DNA of 64,000 bases, from positions 39,562 through 103,561 of the forward strand of contig JAAWTG010000005.1 of the NCBI GenBank assembly GCA_022801925.1. The letters are read 5' to 3'. The notes under the pieces were generated by a model. That model was not told the origin of the DNA. It was given only the letters and a program-made list of their open reading frames with translations, and searched no databases. Positions 49,204 to 60,535 of this stretch are shown piece after piece. Both the position numbers and the translations under genes were made by a program. This stretch comes from Clostridia bacterium (GTDB lineage: Bacteria; Bacillota; Clostridia; RUG12999). Each line of letters opens with the position of its first letter. Within the stretch, counting starts at the first letter, position 1.

Positions 49204-49293
49204 ATATATCTTTTTCCAAAAGGGTATTTATCAATTAAGGGAAAACTTCATTTTCTTATTGGATTTAATAACATAGAAAGGATGACATAAAGC

Positions 49294-51711
49294 ATGAAAT
49301 ACGGATATTTTGACGACAAAAACAGAGAGTATGTAATTACAACCCCGAAAACGCCCCTGCCGTGGATAAACTATCTCGGTACTAACGGATTTTTTTCGCT
49401 TATCTCCAACACATCCGGCGGATACTGCTTCTACAAGGACGCAAAGCACCGTCGGATTCTCAGATACAGATATAATAATGTACCTGCCGACAACGGCGGA
49501 CGCTATTTTTATATCAATGATAACGGGGATTGCTGGACACATTCCTTTATGCCTATGAAAAAGGAATTGGGCAGTTATGAATGCAGACACGGAATGGGTT
49601 ATACAAAAATCACGGGCGAGAGAAATGGTCTTGAGATCAGTCAGACCTCTTTCGTACCCGTAAGCGACAACTGCGAAATCCACCGCATTAAGCTCACCAA
49701 CAACACTTCTGAAAAAAAAGAAATAAAGCTGTTCTCCTTTATCGAATTTTGTTTGTGGAATGCTCAGGATGATATGCTGAACTATCAGCGCAACCTCAGC
49801 ACCGGCGAGGTGGAAATTGACGGCAGCACAATCTATCATAAGACGGAATACCGTGAGAGAAGGAATCATTATGCCTTCTATTCCGTTAATGCGGAATTTT
49901 CCGGCTTTGATACGGATCGTGATACGTTTCTAGGCGCATTTAACGGCTTTGACACTCCGGACTCTGTGATGAACGGGAAAAGCGGAAACTCCGTTGCTTC
50001 GGGGTGGTATCCTGTTGCATCGCATCAGCTTGACTGTGCGCTTTTGCCAGGTGAATCACGCGAATATATATTCGTGCTCGGATATATTGAAAATGAAAAG
50101 GACAAAAAATTTGATAGTTTGAATGTTATCAACAAAACTAAGGCGAAAGAGATGCAGGACAGATACAGCACCTCAAAGCAGTGCGACGACGCAATGAGCG
50201 AGCTAAAAGCGTACTGGGACGAGCTTTTGTCCGTTTATACAATTCAATCTAACGATGAAAAGCTGGACAGAATGGTGAATATCTGGAATCCGTATCAGTG
50301 TATGGTTACATTTAATATGTCAAGAAGTGCATCGTATTATGAGTCAGGCATTGGCAGGGGGATGGGATTCAGGGACTCAAATCAGGATTTACTCGGTTTT
50401 GTTCATCAGATACCGGAGCGGGCAAGAGAAAGAATTATCGATATCGCTTCTACTCAATTTGAAGACGGAAGTGCCTATCATCAGTATCAGCCCTTAACAA
50501 AACAGGGCAACAATGAAATCGGCGGCGGCTTTAACGACGATCCTCTTTGGCTCATTCTCGGGACGATTGCTTACATAAAGGAAACCGGCAATTATGCTAT
50601 ATTGAATGAGCAGGTTCCGTTTGACTGCAACACAGACAATACCGATACGCTCTTAGAGCACCTTAATCGCTCGTTTGACCATGTTGTAAACAATCTTGGA
50701 CCTCACGGACTTCCACTGATAGGACGCGCAGACTGGAACGACTGCTTAAATCTCAACTGCTTCTCCGAAACACCGGACGAATCGTTCCAGACTTATGGAA
50801 GCGCAGAGGGCAAGATTGCCGAATCGGTAATGATTGTGGGCATGTTTGTCTATATCGGCAAGGAATTTGCAAGGCTTTATAAGGTGTTGGGGAACACGGA
50901 AATGGAAAGATATGTTTCGTCGGAAGTTGAAAAAATGACCGAAAGTGTGTTAAAGTACGGTTATGACGGCGAATGGTTTATAAGGGCGTATGACGCGTTC
51001 GGAAACAAAGTAGGCTCAAGGGAATGTGAGGAGGGTAAAATTTTTATCGAATCGAACGGCTTTTGTACAATGGCAGGTATAGGTAAGGCTGACGGACGGG
51101 CACAAAAGGCGCTTGACAGCGTGGAGAAATACTTAGAGTGCGATTGGGGAATTGTACTCAACTATCCGCCTTACTCTCGGTATCATACCGAGCTGGGCGA
51201 GATAACATCGTATCCTCAGGGATATAAAGAAAATGCGGGTGTCTTTTGCCACAACAATCCGTGGATTATAATAGGCGAAACCGTCATGGGAAACGCCGAA
51301 AGAGCCTTTAGCTTATACAAAAAGATTACCCCGGCTTACATTGAGGACATCAGCGATATTCACAGAACGGAACCGTATGTCTATTCACAGATGATAGCGG
51401 GGCGCGATGCGGTAAGAGCGGGTGAGGCAAAGAACTCATGGCTTACGGGAACTGCCGCGTGGAATTATTACGCGGTTTCACAGTATCTTTTGGGAATTAA
51501 GCCCGATTTCGAAGGTTTGGTAATATCGCCGTGTATTTCAGCGGAAATATCCGATATTAAAATAATAAGAAAGTTCAGAGGGACAATATATAACATTCAT
51601 ATTAAAAATATTGGTAATCAGAATATCAGCATTAAAGCAGACAATGGTGTTGTAGACGGAAACACAGTGGTATCCAACGCAGAGGTTTGCAACGTAGAGG
51701 TTTTGCTGTAG
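49294..51711 (+). CDS. GH94 cellobiose phosphorylase-like enzyme
   Basis: [36 protein letters not shown]. Confidence 0.9.
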   Translation: MKYGYFDDKNREYVITTPKTPLPWINYLGTNGFFSLISNTSGGYCFYKDAKHRRILRYRYNNVPADNGGRYFYINDNGDCWTHSFMPMKKELGSYECRHGMGYTKITGERNGLEISQTSFVPVSDNCEIHRIKLTNNTSEKKEIKLFSFIEFCLWNAQDDMLNYQRNLSTGEVEIDGSTIYHKTEYRERRNHYAFYSVNAEFSGFDTDRDTFLGAFNGFDTPDSVMNGKSGNSVASGWYPVASHQLDCALLPGESREYIFVLGYIENEKDKKFDSLNVINKTKAKEMQDRYSTSKQCDDAMSELKAYWDELLSVYTIQSNDEKLDRMVNIWNPYQCMVTFNMSRSASYYESGIGRGMGFRDSNQDLLGFVHQIPERARERIIDIASTQFEDGSAYHQYQPLTKQGNNEIGGGFNDDPLWLILGTIAYIKETGNYAILNEQVPFDCNTDNTDTLLEHLNRSFDHVVNNLGPHGLPLIGRADWNDCLNLNCFSETPDESFQTYGSAEGKIAESVMIVGMFVYIGKEFARLYKVLGNTEMERYVSSEVEKMTESVLKYGYDGEWFIRAYDAFGNKVGSRECEEGKIFIESNGFCTMAGIGKADGRAQKALDSVEKYLECDWGIVLNYPPYSRYHTELGEITSYPQGYKENAGVFCHNNPWIIIGETVMGNAERAFSLYKKITPAYIEDISDIHRTEPYVYSQMIAGRDAVRAGEAKNSWLTGTAAWNYYAVSQYLLGIKPDFEGLVISPCISAEISDIKIIRKFRGTIYNIHIKNIGNQNISIKADNGVVDGNTVVSNAEVCNVEVLL

Positions 51712-51828
51712 TATTGTCAGCCATGGACGGCATACATGCATTTATAGCATATATGAAATGGAAAACGATATCATGGCTTTTGAAGAGGAACTTTAAAAAT
51801 TATTAAATTTATATGGGGGGATTTTTAA

Positions 51829-53382
51829 ATGATTAAATGGCTTGACAGCGCAGTATTTTATGAGATTTATCCACAGTCGTTTAACGACACAAACGGGGAC
51901 GGTATAGGTGATTTGCAGGGAATAATAGAAAAGCTGGACTATGTCAAAGCGCTTGGCTGTAATGCAATCTGGCTTAATCCCTGTTTTCTTTCGCCGTTTA
52001 ACGATGCGGGTTATGATGTGACAGATTTTTATTCTGTCGCACCGCGGTACGGAACAAATGAGGATTTAAAGAAGCTGTTTGACGAAGTTCATAAAAGGGA
52101 CATGCATATACTTTTAGACTTGATTCCGGGGCATACCTCTATTGAGCACAAATGGTTTAAAGAGTCATCTAAAGACGAGAAAAACAAATATACAGACAGA
52201 TATGTATGGACGGACAGCGCATGGAAATCGCCGGAAAATGTAGAGAGCATAAATGGCTGTATAAGGGGTATGTTTGAGCGTGACGGCTGCTGTGCAATTA
52301 ATTATTATTCCTGTCAGCCTGCGCTGAATTATGGTTTCTATCATGTGACCGAGCCTTGGCAGCATAGCTGCGATTCATTTGCAGCAAGGGAGACGCTTGA
52401 AGAATTAAAAAGCATTATGCGTTTTTGGCTTGGTATGGGGTGTGACGGTTTTCGTGTGGATATGGCGGCTTCGCTTGTTAAGAATGACCCTGAAAGTGTT
52501 GGCACAATCGCGCTTTGGCAGAATGTACGTGAATTTCTCGAAAAAGAATTTCCAAATGCTGCAATGGTTTCTGAGTGGGGAGAGCCTGATAAGGCTTTGA
52601 TGGGCGGTTTTCACATGGACTTTTTGCTCCACTTCGGTTCGTCGCATTATAACGATTTGTTCAGATGCGAAGAACCGTTCTTTTCAAGCCGTGGCAAGGG
52701 AGATGTTTCGGAATTTGTGACTAAATATCTTGAAACTTACGCAAAGGCAGGAGAAGAGGGATTGATTTGTATACCTTCGGGCAATCACGATATGGACAGA
52801 CTTGCGAGAAGATTGAGCGACGACGAACTGAAAATAGCGTTTGCATTTCTTTTGTCAATGCCGGGCGCTCCGTTTATCTATTATGGCGATGAAATAGGGA
52901 TGAGATATATTGAAAATACTAAATCGGTTGAAGGCGGGTATAACCGCACAGGTTCACGGTCGCCTATGCAGTGGGATAGTACAATCAATGCGGGATTCAG
53001 CAGCGCACCGAAGGAAAATCTTTACATAAAACAGGACGACGACATAAATCGTCCTACGGTTGCAGGACAACTCGCAGACAAGAATTCGTTATTGAATGAG
53101 GTTAAAAAATTGATTGAAATTCGTCAGTCGGAACCTGCGCTTCAAAGCAGAGGCGAAATTGAATTTGTGTATGCAGAGAAAAATATGTATCCACTTGCAT
53201 ATATAAGACATAGTGACAATGACAAAATTTTAATAGTCATTAATCCGTCAAAAAATAGAGCAGAGTTTGAGTGCGGTTATACGATAGGAGAAACGATTTA
53301 TAGTTTGGGTGAGCCTGCGGTTTGCAAAAATGGGAAATTAACTGCTATAGGACGGTCGGCTGGATTTTACAGGATAAAATAA
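51829..53382 (+). CDS. GH13 alpha-glucosidase/amylase-family protein
   Basis: VFYEIYPQSFNDTNGDGIGDLQGI; DGFRVDMAASL; SGNHDMDR; IYYGDEIGM. Confidence 0.94.
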   Translation: MIKWLDSAVFYEIYPQSFNDTNGDGIGDLQGIIEKLDYVKALGCNAIWLNPCFLSPFNDAGYDVTDFYSVAPRYGTNEDLKKLFDEVHKRDMHILLDLIPGHTSIEHKWFKESSKDEKNKYTDRYVWTDSAWKSPENVESINGCIRGMFERDGCCAINYYSCQPALNYGFYHVTEPWQHSCDSFAARETLEELKSIMRFWLGMGCDGFRVDMAASLVKNDPESVGTIALWQNVREFLEKEFPNAAMVSEWGEPDKALMGGFHMDFLLHFGSSHYNDLFRCEEPFFSSRGKGDVSEFVTKYLETYAKAGEEGLICIPSGNHDMDRLARRLSDDELKIAFAFLLSMPGAPFIYYGDEIGMRYIENTKSVEGGYNRTGSRSPMQWDSTINAGFSSAPKENLYIKQDDDINRPTVAGQLADKNSLLNEVKKLIEIRQSEPALQSRGEIEFVYAEKNMYPLAYIRHSDNDKILIVINPSKNRAEFECGYTIGETIYSLGEPAVCKNGKLTAIGRSAGFYRIK

Positions 53383-53725
53383 TAGGAGCAGGTACAGAAA
53401 AATTATAGCTAATAATATAAAGATATCCAAGAAAGGCGGGCGAAGTAGTGGATAGCATGGAGTCATCATTTAGAAAAGAACAAATATGGAATATCAGCAC
53501 AAGAACAAAGTCGGTAGCTGTGATGTTAGCCTTTCTTTTGAACGGATAGAGATAGACTACGTTGTAGTTGAGGGGATTAAGCAATAAAAAGTAAGGCATA
53601 GCACAAGCTGAATAAAGCGTCACGGTTTCGACCGCGGCGCTTTTTTGCGTCTTTTCGCAGAAAGGCTTATGTTATGAGACATGCCGTTTATCACGATAGA
53701 TTTAGACATAACAGCAAGTTTATGA

Positions 53726-53765
53726 ATGACCGCAGGGCGGCCGCAAAGCGGCTCCCTGCGGTCAT
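53726..53765 (+). terminator. strong hairpin ATGACCGCAGGG...CCCTGCGGTCAT followed by T-run
   Basis: 12-bp perfect outer stem plus inner GCCGC/GCGGC, then tttttc. Confidence 0.8.
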
Positions 53766-53862
53766 TTTTCAGTTTCAGAGAAAATGGCAATGCTACATCG
53801 CGAAATACCCATAATTCCCGATTCGGATTTCAACTCAAAAATTTGAATCGGAGGTTGGCAAA

Positions 53863-54348
53863 ATGAAGGATTACAAGAAGTCAGACTATGCCTTGAACAA
53901 GAACAGAAAAGGCATTGTATACAGAAACGCAGATGGCAGCACATTGGAAATCACCTTTGAGAAGATTGCAGAGGGGAAACCGCAGTTTACATATGAGGAT
54001 TTTCAGAAGCTGAAACAGTTTTCAGATCGGATTTATTTAGAGCAAGTGAAAGCAGACAGCCAGTACTCATACTATGTGAAAGGCACTTATGATGAAATTC
54101 CGGATTCTGCATGGCTGGCGACAAAAAGTTTGGAGGAGGAACTGTTCGGCGACGCCGCGGATTTGCCGTCGTTGGAGGAAGTGCGGAGAATTGCCGGTGG
54201 GGTTTTAACGCCCACGCAGAAACGGCGGTTCCTGATGTATCTGGAGGGGTTGTCAACGGTGAAGATTGCTGATGTTGAAGGAGTTAGTCAGCATGTGGTA
54301 TGGAAGAGCATATCTCAGGCAAAAGAAAAAATTAAAAAATTTTTCTGA
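53863..54348 (+). CDS. sigma-70-like / HTH protein of the mobile element
   Basis: C-terminal LTPTQKRRFLMYLEGLSTVKIADVEGVSQHVVWKSISQAKEKIKKFF. Confidence 0.75.
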   Translation: MKDYKKSDYALNKNRKGIVYRNADGSTLEITFEKIAEGKPQFTYEDFQKLKQFSDRIYLEQVKADSQYSYYVKGTYDEIPDSAWLATKSLEEELFGDAADLPSLEEVRRIAGGVLTPTQKRRFLMYLEGLSTVKIADVEGVSQHVVWKSISQAKEKIKKFF

Positions 54349-54479
54349 AATAGGGGTATAGATCCCCCTTAAAATTCGCATAAGGTGAAGGGATATTTTT
54401 TTCACACTCATGTGAAGCTGAAACGAGATATTCCCTGAAGCTTAAAATAAGCGGTTTACTGATCTTTGACAACCGAATA

Positions 54480-54830
54480 GCACTTTCTTAATCGTAAGAC
54501 TGTGCTGCCGCCAAAAGCGGCAGCGACGGCAGCGGATGCGCGGAGACGCTCTTTTAGAGCTGAGCGAATCACATCCGGCTGGAAATATATCTGTGGCGGA
54601 TATACTCGCAATGAAAGGCACAGTTATCATGATACTTGCGTACGCGCCTCGCGGAGAACCCGGGAGAGCGCTGCCTTATGCGACCTCAAAAACGGTAAGG
54701 CGGCGCTATGTATGCCGACGCCAAAGGCTGTTAAGAAGGGGCATATATATTGAAACACAGACGGAATGAAATATTCCGCCATGTTAGGGGAAACGCCCCT
54801 GTCGTTCGTTGAACGACGGGGCAAAGTCCC
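54480..54830 (+). ncRNA. hairpin-rich region between the sigma-like gene and DUF6870-like gene, possible structured RNA
   Basis: CTGCCGC/GCGGCAG near 54507 and GCCCC(T)GTCGTTC-GTT-GAACGACGGGGC at 54795-54822; only short overlapping ORFs. Confidence 0.3.
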
Positions 54831-54865
54831 TTATTGAACTTTAAGTATTTGACGAAAGGAAATTC

Positions 54866-55126
54866 ATGATGATGACATTACAGAAACTGAACGAGCTGAA
54901 GTCGGTGGACGTCAGGAAGGTAGAGAAAGACGCGCTGACGGATATCAAAGACATTGCAGTCGGCGCATGTGCAGACCGGCAGCGCAGAATGCTCCGGTTT
55001 TTGGATACGGTGACAAATCCGTACTGCCTTTCCATCAACGGACTTGCGGTAAAATTCAGCTTTGCCGATGATAGCTGCGGATTGGAGGAACGGCTAAAAG
55101 GGTACTTAAAAGGAAAAATCGGATAG
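54866..55126 (+). CDS. small DUF6870-like protein
   Basis: MTLQKLNELKSVDVRKVEKDALTDIKDIAV...NPYCLSINGLAVKFSF. Confidence 0.6.
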   Translation: MMMTLQKLNELKSVDVRKVEKDALTDIKDIAVGACADRQRRMLRFLDTVTNPYCLSINGLAVKFSFADDSCGLEERLKGYLKGKIG

Positions 55127-55259
55127 ACAACAGAAAATCTCTTTTACATATAGACAACCAAAAAATGTTTTGCTATGCTCATAGCAGGACTTAAAAAAGC
55201 AACCCCCTGTTTGATGGAGATTTTCTAACCAATCTTTATCAGAACAGGAGTGGAGGATT

Positions 55260-56888
55260 TTGAAAAAATCAGTGTATGTTGATACCGACTTATACCTGCG
55301 CCTTTCGAGAGAGGATGAGGAAAAGCAGCAGGAGAGCAACAGTATCAAAAATCAGAAAGCCCTATTGCTGGATTTTCTAAAAAGGCATCCGGAACTCCGT
55401 CTCCGCAAAATTCATGTGGACGACGGGTATTCGGGCGTGTCTTTCGAGCGTCCGGCGTTTCAGGAAATGCTGGCGGATATCAAAAAGGGATTTGTCAAAT
55501 GTATTGTGGTAAAGGATTTATCCCGATTTGGCCGCAACTGGCTGGAGGTTGGGGAGTATGTGCAGCATTTGTTCCCATTTTTGGGCGTGCGCTTTATTTC
55601 TGTCAACGATAATTACGACAGCGCAAAGGGCGATACCGATTTCAACGACTTAATATTGCCGGTCAAGAATTTGATGAACGAATCATATGCCAGAGATATT
55701 TCCATTATGACCAAAAGCAGCTTGGAAACCAAACGGAAGAACGGCGAATTTGTCGGCGCGTTTACCCCATACGGATATATGCGGGCGCAGGACAATAAAA
55801 ATCAGCTTGTAATTGATGAATACGCAGCGGGAATTGTACGAAATGTTTTCGCGTGGAAGATAGAAGGGATGAATCAGGAGGATATTGCGGACAAGCTCAA
55901 CCGCGAAGGGATATTGGCGCCGTCGGAATATAAGGTGTCCGTCGGCGGGAACTACAAAACCTTTTATAAAAATCAGATGAAATCGCAGTGGTCGGCGGTC
56001 ACCATTCAGCGGATTTTGAGAAATGAAGTATACATCGGGAATCTGATTCAGGGAAAGCGCGGCAGCGTGAACTATAAAGTAAAGGATGTAGAATGGAAGG
56101 ATAAGGATACATGGGTGCGGCGGGAACACGCGCATGAGGCGATAGTATCGGATGAGGAGTTTGCGCTGGCAAACCGTCTGCTCGCGCTTGATACGCGGCG
56201 CAGCCCGGGGTGCTCGCATGTGTATTTGTTTTCAGGCATTCTTTTCTGCGGCGACTGCCGGCAGAATATGATCCGCAAAACCTCCGGCAAGGATAAAAAG
56301 TATTACTATTTTATCTGCGGTACCCACAAAAATGATACATCCTGCTGCTCCACCCATAACATCAGCGCAAAACGGCTGGAACAGGCTGTGCTGAAAGCGG
56401 TGCAGTTCCAGATTGCACAGGTTGTTGAACTGTCGGAGGTGGTAAGCTACATTTCAACGCTTCCGGCAGATGAAGACAAGAGCCGGAGGATTAAGGAAGA
56501 AATCCGGCGGCTGACGGAGGAAGCGGAGCAGCTGGAAAAACGGAAGCTGCGGCTGTATGAGCATTTTTCCGAAGACATCATCAGCAAAGAGGATTATCGC
56601 ACGATGAATGCGTTGTATTCCAAAGAAATCAACAAAATAGCCAGCGTACTCAAAAACAGGGAGAGAGAAAAACAGGCGCTGCAAAACGGTTCCGAGAAGC
56701 AGCGGTGGATGCAGCTGTATCAGCGGTATCACAATGTGAAAGAATTAGACCGCAGACTGGTTGTGACGCTGATAGACAGAATCTATGTGTACGAGGACAA
56801 ACGAATCGAAATTGTTTTCCGGTTTCGGGATGAATACAATAGCCTGCTTGCCTTACTGGAACAGGCGGCGTGCAAGGAGGCAATGTGA
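55260..56888 (+). CDS. large serine recombinase 1
   Basis: LYLRLSREDEE; CIVVKDLSRFGRNWLEVGEY; SGILFCGDC zinc ribbon; coiled coil; TTG start after ggagtggagg. Confidence 0.93.
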   Translation: MKKSVYVDTDLYLRLSREDEEKQQESNSIKNQKALLLDFLKRHPELRLRKIHVDDGYSGVSFERPAFQEMLADIKKGFVKCIVVKDLSRFGRNWLEVGEYVQHLFPFLGVRFISVNDNYDSAKGDTDFNDLILPVKNLMNESYARDISIMTKSSLETKRKNGEFVGAFTPYGYMRAQDNKNQLVIDEYAAGIVRNVFAWKIEGMNQEDIADKLNREGILAPSEYKVSVGGNYKTFYKNQMKSQWSAVTIQRILRNEVYIGNLIQGKRGSVNYKVKDVEWKDKDTWVRREHAHEAIVSDEEFALANRLLALDTRRSPGCSHVYLFSGILFCGDCRQNMIRKTSGKDKKYYYFICGTHKNDTSCCSTHNISAKRLEQAVLKAVQFQIAQVVELSEVVSYISTLPADEDKSRRIKEEIRRLTEEAEQLEKRKLRLYEHFSEDIISKEDYRTMNALYSKEINKIASVLKNREREKQALQNGSEKQRWMQLYQRYHNVKELDRRLVVTLIDRIYVYEDKRIEIVFRFRDEYNSLLALLEQAACKEAM

Positions 56889-56889
56889 T

Positions 56890-58608
56890 ATGGCGAGAAA
56901 AAGCCGGAAAGCGCAAATTGCCGCTTTGCATACATAAGAAACCGGAACGGAAACGGTCGCGGAAACTGTGGTTTACCGGGTAGGGATTTATGCCAGAAAA
57001 TCCATCGACGAAGAGAAAAAAGGCAATGGGAACGAATCTATCCTTACACAAATCAGTATGCTGGAGCGGTATGTGGAAACACATGCAGAATTCCAACTGT
57101 TGGAATCTTATGTGGATAACGGTGTGACCGGAACCCGTTTTGACCGCCCGGAGTTTAACCGGCTGATGGAGGATGTCAGGTGCGGGCATATCAATTGCGT
57201 TATTGTCAAAGATTTGTCTCGGTTCGGACGCAATTATCTGGAGGCGGGCAAGCTGCTGGAGGTTATTTTTCCATGCCTGAACGTCCGCTTTATCGCAATC
57301 AACGACGGCTATGACTCCCATGCGGCGGACTGCGGGGAACGGCAGTTCAATGCTGCACTGAATAATCTGGTGAACGATTCCTATGCAAAGGATATTTCTA
57401 AGGCTATTAACGCCGTATACCGGGAGAACTTCAAGTGCGGCAGCTATATGGCGCCTTATGCAGCGTATGGATATGTCCGTTCCGCCGATGATCCGCACAA
57501 GCTGGAGATTGATGAAGAGGTTGCGGAACATGTCAGACTGATGTTTGGGATGCGGGCAGACGGGCGCAGCTATCAGGAGATAGCAGACTACATGAACCGA
57601 AACAACATAGAATCCCCGTCAAACTATAAATACCGCAAAGGGATATTGAAGGATAAACGGTTTGCAAAGCCGTGCCTGTGGGGTGCGGATTATATCGGGC
57701 GGCTGCTGATGAATCCGGTATATATTGGGGCGGTTGCACAGGGACGGCAGCAATGCAGAAATGCAACGGGCGGCAAAGCAGTACGCGTGCCGAAGGAAAA
57801 CTGGTATGTGAAGGAACATATGCATCCGGCAATTATCTCCGACGAGGTGTGGCAAAAGGCACAGGACAGAAAAAAGGCGGATATGGAAACCTATGCGCGC
57901 AATGACGGGAAGTATAAGAGGCTCGCAAAAGAAAATATTTTGAAAGGCAAGCTGCTTTGTTCCCTTTGCGGAAAACCGCTGCGGCGCGGGCACCAATATT
58001 ACAAAGGCAAGCTGCTTTATAACTATTATTGTGTTACCAGAGATAAGAACGGAGAGAAGTGCGCCAATCGGTATCAGAGCGAGGAGAAGCTGTTTGGCGT
58101 GATTATGAAAGCGGTACATCAGCAGATTCAGGTTGCGGTGGATACGAAAAAACTGTTGGCGGAGTTATCTGCAATGCCAAGCTATAACAGGCAGGAACAA
58201 GCCTTGCAGGCACAGTTGCAAACCGTAGAACGGGAACAAAAAAAGCTGACTGTCAAGAAGGCAAATTTGTATGCCGATTATTGCGACGGCGTCATTACAA
58301 AGGAAGATTACCGTTTGCTGGCGCAGCGGTATGAGGAGCAGGCAAGCCAAGCGACGGCGCAGATAGAAGATTTAACCGTCCGGTTGTACCGTCAAAAAAC
58401 CATGGCGGGCAGCAGCAATCTATGGCTGACAGAGTTTGAACGGTTCCGGCGCAAAAAGAAGCTGACAAAGGAGGTTGTGGACGCGCTGATTGATAAAATC
58501 TATGTACACAGCCCGTATGAGCTTGAAATTGTATTTCGCTACAGGGATGAATACCTATATCTGATGCAGGAGATGGATCGGATACAGACCGGAGGTATTT
58601 CGGTATGA
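56890..58608 (+). pseudogene. large serine recombinase 2, with in-frame TAA at codon 16 of the apparent leader; possible GTG restart at 56968
   Basis: MARKSRKAQIAALHT*ETGTETVAETVVYRVGIYARKSIDEE; conserved body intact, VIVKDLSRFGRNYLEAGKL. Confidence 0.75.
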
Positions 58609-60149
58609 GCGGGTATTTGGCGCTGTACAGCCGCTTGTCACTAAGAGACGGCGACAAGAAGGAGCAGGACGTCAGCAACAGCATTGAAAATCAGCGGAAA
58701 CTGCTTTACGGCTATCTTGCTTCCCATCCGGAATTTGCAGAATATGATGTGCTTGAATTTGTGGACGACGGATACTCGGGGACGAATTTTAACCGCCCGG
58801 ACGCAGAGAGAATGCTGGAAATGGCGAAAGCAGGGCAGATTAAGGTGATTGTCGTGAAGGATTTGTCCCGTTTCGGGCGCAATTATGTGGAAGTCGGAAC
58901 CTATCTGGAAACGGTGTTTCCGTTCCTGCATGTGCGGTTTATCTCTATTTTAGATAATTTCGACAGCAAGTATCAGTCAGCTGTGGGCGATATGGCGCTG
59001 GGATTCAAAAATATCCGCTGCGATTATTATTCAAAGTGGCTGTCGAAACGCATCAAACAAACCAAGCATTTCCGGGCGGAGAAAGGTGTTATCTTAATGC
59101 CGCCGTTCTTTGGTTACCGAAAGGATAAAAATACCGGTCAGCTTATCATAGACGAACCGGCTGCGGAGGTGGTGCGGTGGATATTCGCACAGCGGCTGGC
59201 GGGCTGGGAACTGGTCGAAATAACAAAGAGCCTCAACAGCAACGGCATTTTCACACCGAGCGTCAGACGGCAGCAGTTACAAGGGATTCCGGAGGAGAAA
59301 ATCCGGAAAAATGTCTGGTATACCTCAGCGGTCAGAGAACTGCTGTCCAACCGGCAGTATACCGGATGCTGCATCTTTGGAAAAACTAAAAGTATAAATT
59401 ATATAGAAACCAAATGCGCGGAAGAGGATTGGATTGTGACAGAAAACCGGCATGAGGCAATTGTTTCGGCAGAAATCTTTGACGCCGTTCAGCAAACCTT
59501 TACCAACCGCGACACCAAAAGGAAACGTCCGGCGGATGCGTTTGAGGCGGTGTTTGTCGGCAAAATCATTTGCGGGCATTGCGGGAAAGCATACCGCAAA
59601 CGTATCGACGGCACATATTTTTGCAAATCCAGAGAATATCTTGATGGGGAAGAACGCTGCCCCAATGTTAGGTTGAAGGAAATGGATATCCGCAAAAGGG
59701 TATTGGAGGAATTGCAGCGGCGGTTCAGAGAAATCTACAGTGGTTTTGAAGAAGGCATGCAGCCGAAGACGGCAGATATGGCGACGACGGCGAACAACAA
59801 CTCGATACGAAAAAGACTGGACGGTGAAGCAATCCGATTATATGAAGCATTTGCAGACGGCAGCATAACAAAGGAAGCGTATCTGCGGGAACGGGAGACG
59901 TTGGAAACCGAAAAAGTTTGTCTTGACAGACAGGCGGACGAACAGTCACAAAAGCAGACGGCAGTTCAAAATCGGCGCGGCGTTTATGCCTTACTGAAAC
60001 AATATGCTGCGGTTTCGCCGGAGCAGTTGACAAAAAGCGCTGTGGATGAACTGCTCGAACGAATTGTGGTTTACGGCGCAGAGCAGATAGAGATTGTATG
60101 GAAGTATGAGGAAATTTATCTGGAGATGACAGGAGGGAGCAGCATATGA
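58605..60149 (+). CDS. large serine recombinase 3
   Basis: LYSRLSLRDGDKKEQDVSNSIENQ; VIVVKDLSRFGRNYVEVGTYLE; overlaps the previous stop by 4 bp. Confidence 0.93.
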   Translation: MSGYLALYSRLSLRDGDKKEQDVSNSIENQRKLLYGYLASHPEFAEYDVLEFVDDGYSGTNFNRPDAERMLEMAKAGQIKVIVVKDLSRFGRNYVEVGTYLETVFPFLHVRFISILDNFDSKYQSAVGDMALGFKNIRCDYYSKWLSKRIKQTKHFRAEKGVILMPPFFGYRKDKNTGQLIIDEPAAEVVRWIFAQRLAGWELVEITKSLNSNGIFTPSVRRQQLQGIPEEKIRKNVWYTSAVRELLSNRQYTGCCIFGKTKSINYIETKCAEEDWIVTENRHEAIVSAEIFDAVQQTFTNRDTKRKRPADAFEAVFVGKIICGHCGKAYRKRIDGTYFCKSREYLDGEERCPNVRLKEMDIRKRVLEELQRRFREIYSGFEEGMQPKTADMATTANNNSIRKRLDGEAIRLYEAFADGSITKEAYLRERETLETEKVCLDRQADEQSQKQTAVQNRRGVYALLKQYAAVSPEQLTKSAVDELLERIVVYGAEQIEIVWKYEEIYLEMTGGSSI

Positions 60150-60535
60150 AAACAGCGTGTTATTGCAGATGCGCGTACGATGATGGAATATCTTTGGAGA
60201 TTCAGAAAGAAGATATGAAATCTATTTTGCAGGAAGCCGGAGTTCCAGAACAGGATATTGTTTTTTACGCAGAATACGGCAGCGGTATCAGCGCAAAAAG
60301 AGAAGAATTGCGCCGGCTTTTGCATGATGTGAAAGGCGGAAACATTCAGACGGTATATGTCAAGAACGTATCCCGCCTTTCCAGAGATTTTGTGTTGCTG
60401 GATAAAATATTACATCTTTTGGAAAAGCACCATGTAACGCTGGTAAGCATACAGCAACCGAAATTCAGCGAGGAAAGGCAATCGGAGTTTTTAAGCATAG
60501 TTAAAAATTGCTTTCCAGCAGCAAACGTGGTATAA
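60146..60535 (+). CDS. resolvase-domain-only protein, apparently lacking the catalytic Ser
   Basis: MKTACYCRCAYDDGIS (CRCA in place of RVS/RLS); VYVKNVSRLSRDFVLLDKILHLLEKHHVTLVSI; overlaps the previous stop by 4 bp. Confidence 0.75.
   Translation: MKTACYCRCAYDDGISLEIQKEDMKSILQEAGVPEQDIVFYAEYGSGISAKREELRRLLHDVKGGNIQTVYVKNVSRLSRDFVLLDKILHLLEKHHVTLVSIQQPKFSEERQSEFLSIVKNCFPAANVV

Noticed and set aside
53451-53588. Possible recombinase C-terminal remnant (…FERIEIDYVVVEGIKQ*) before the right module
   Set aside because: Too short and weakly similar to the recombinase C-termini to support without a search.
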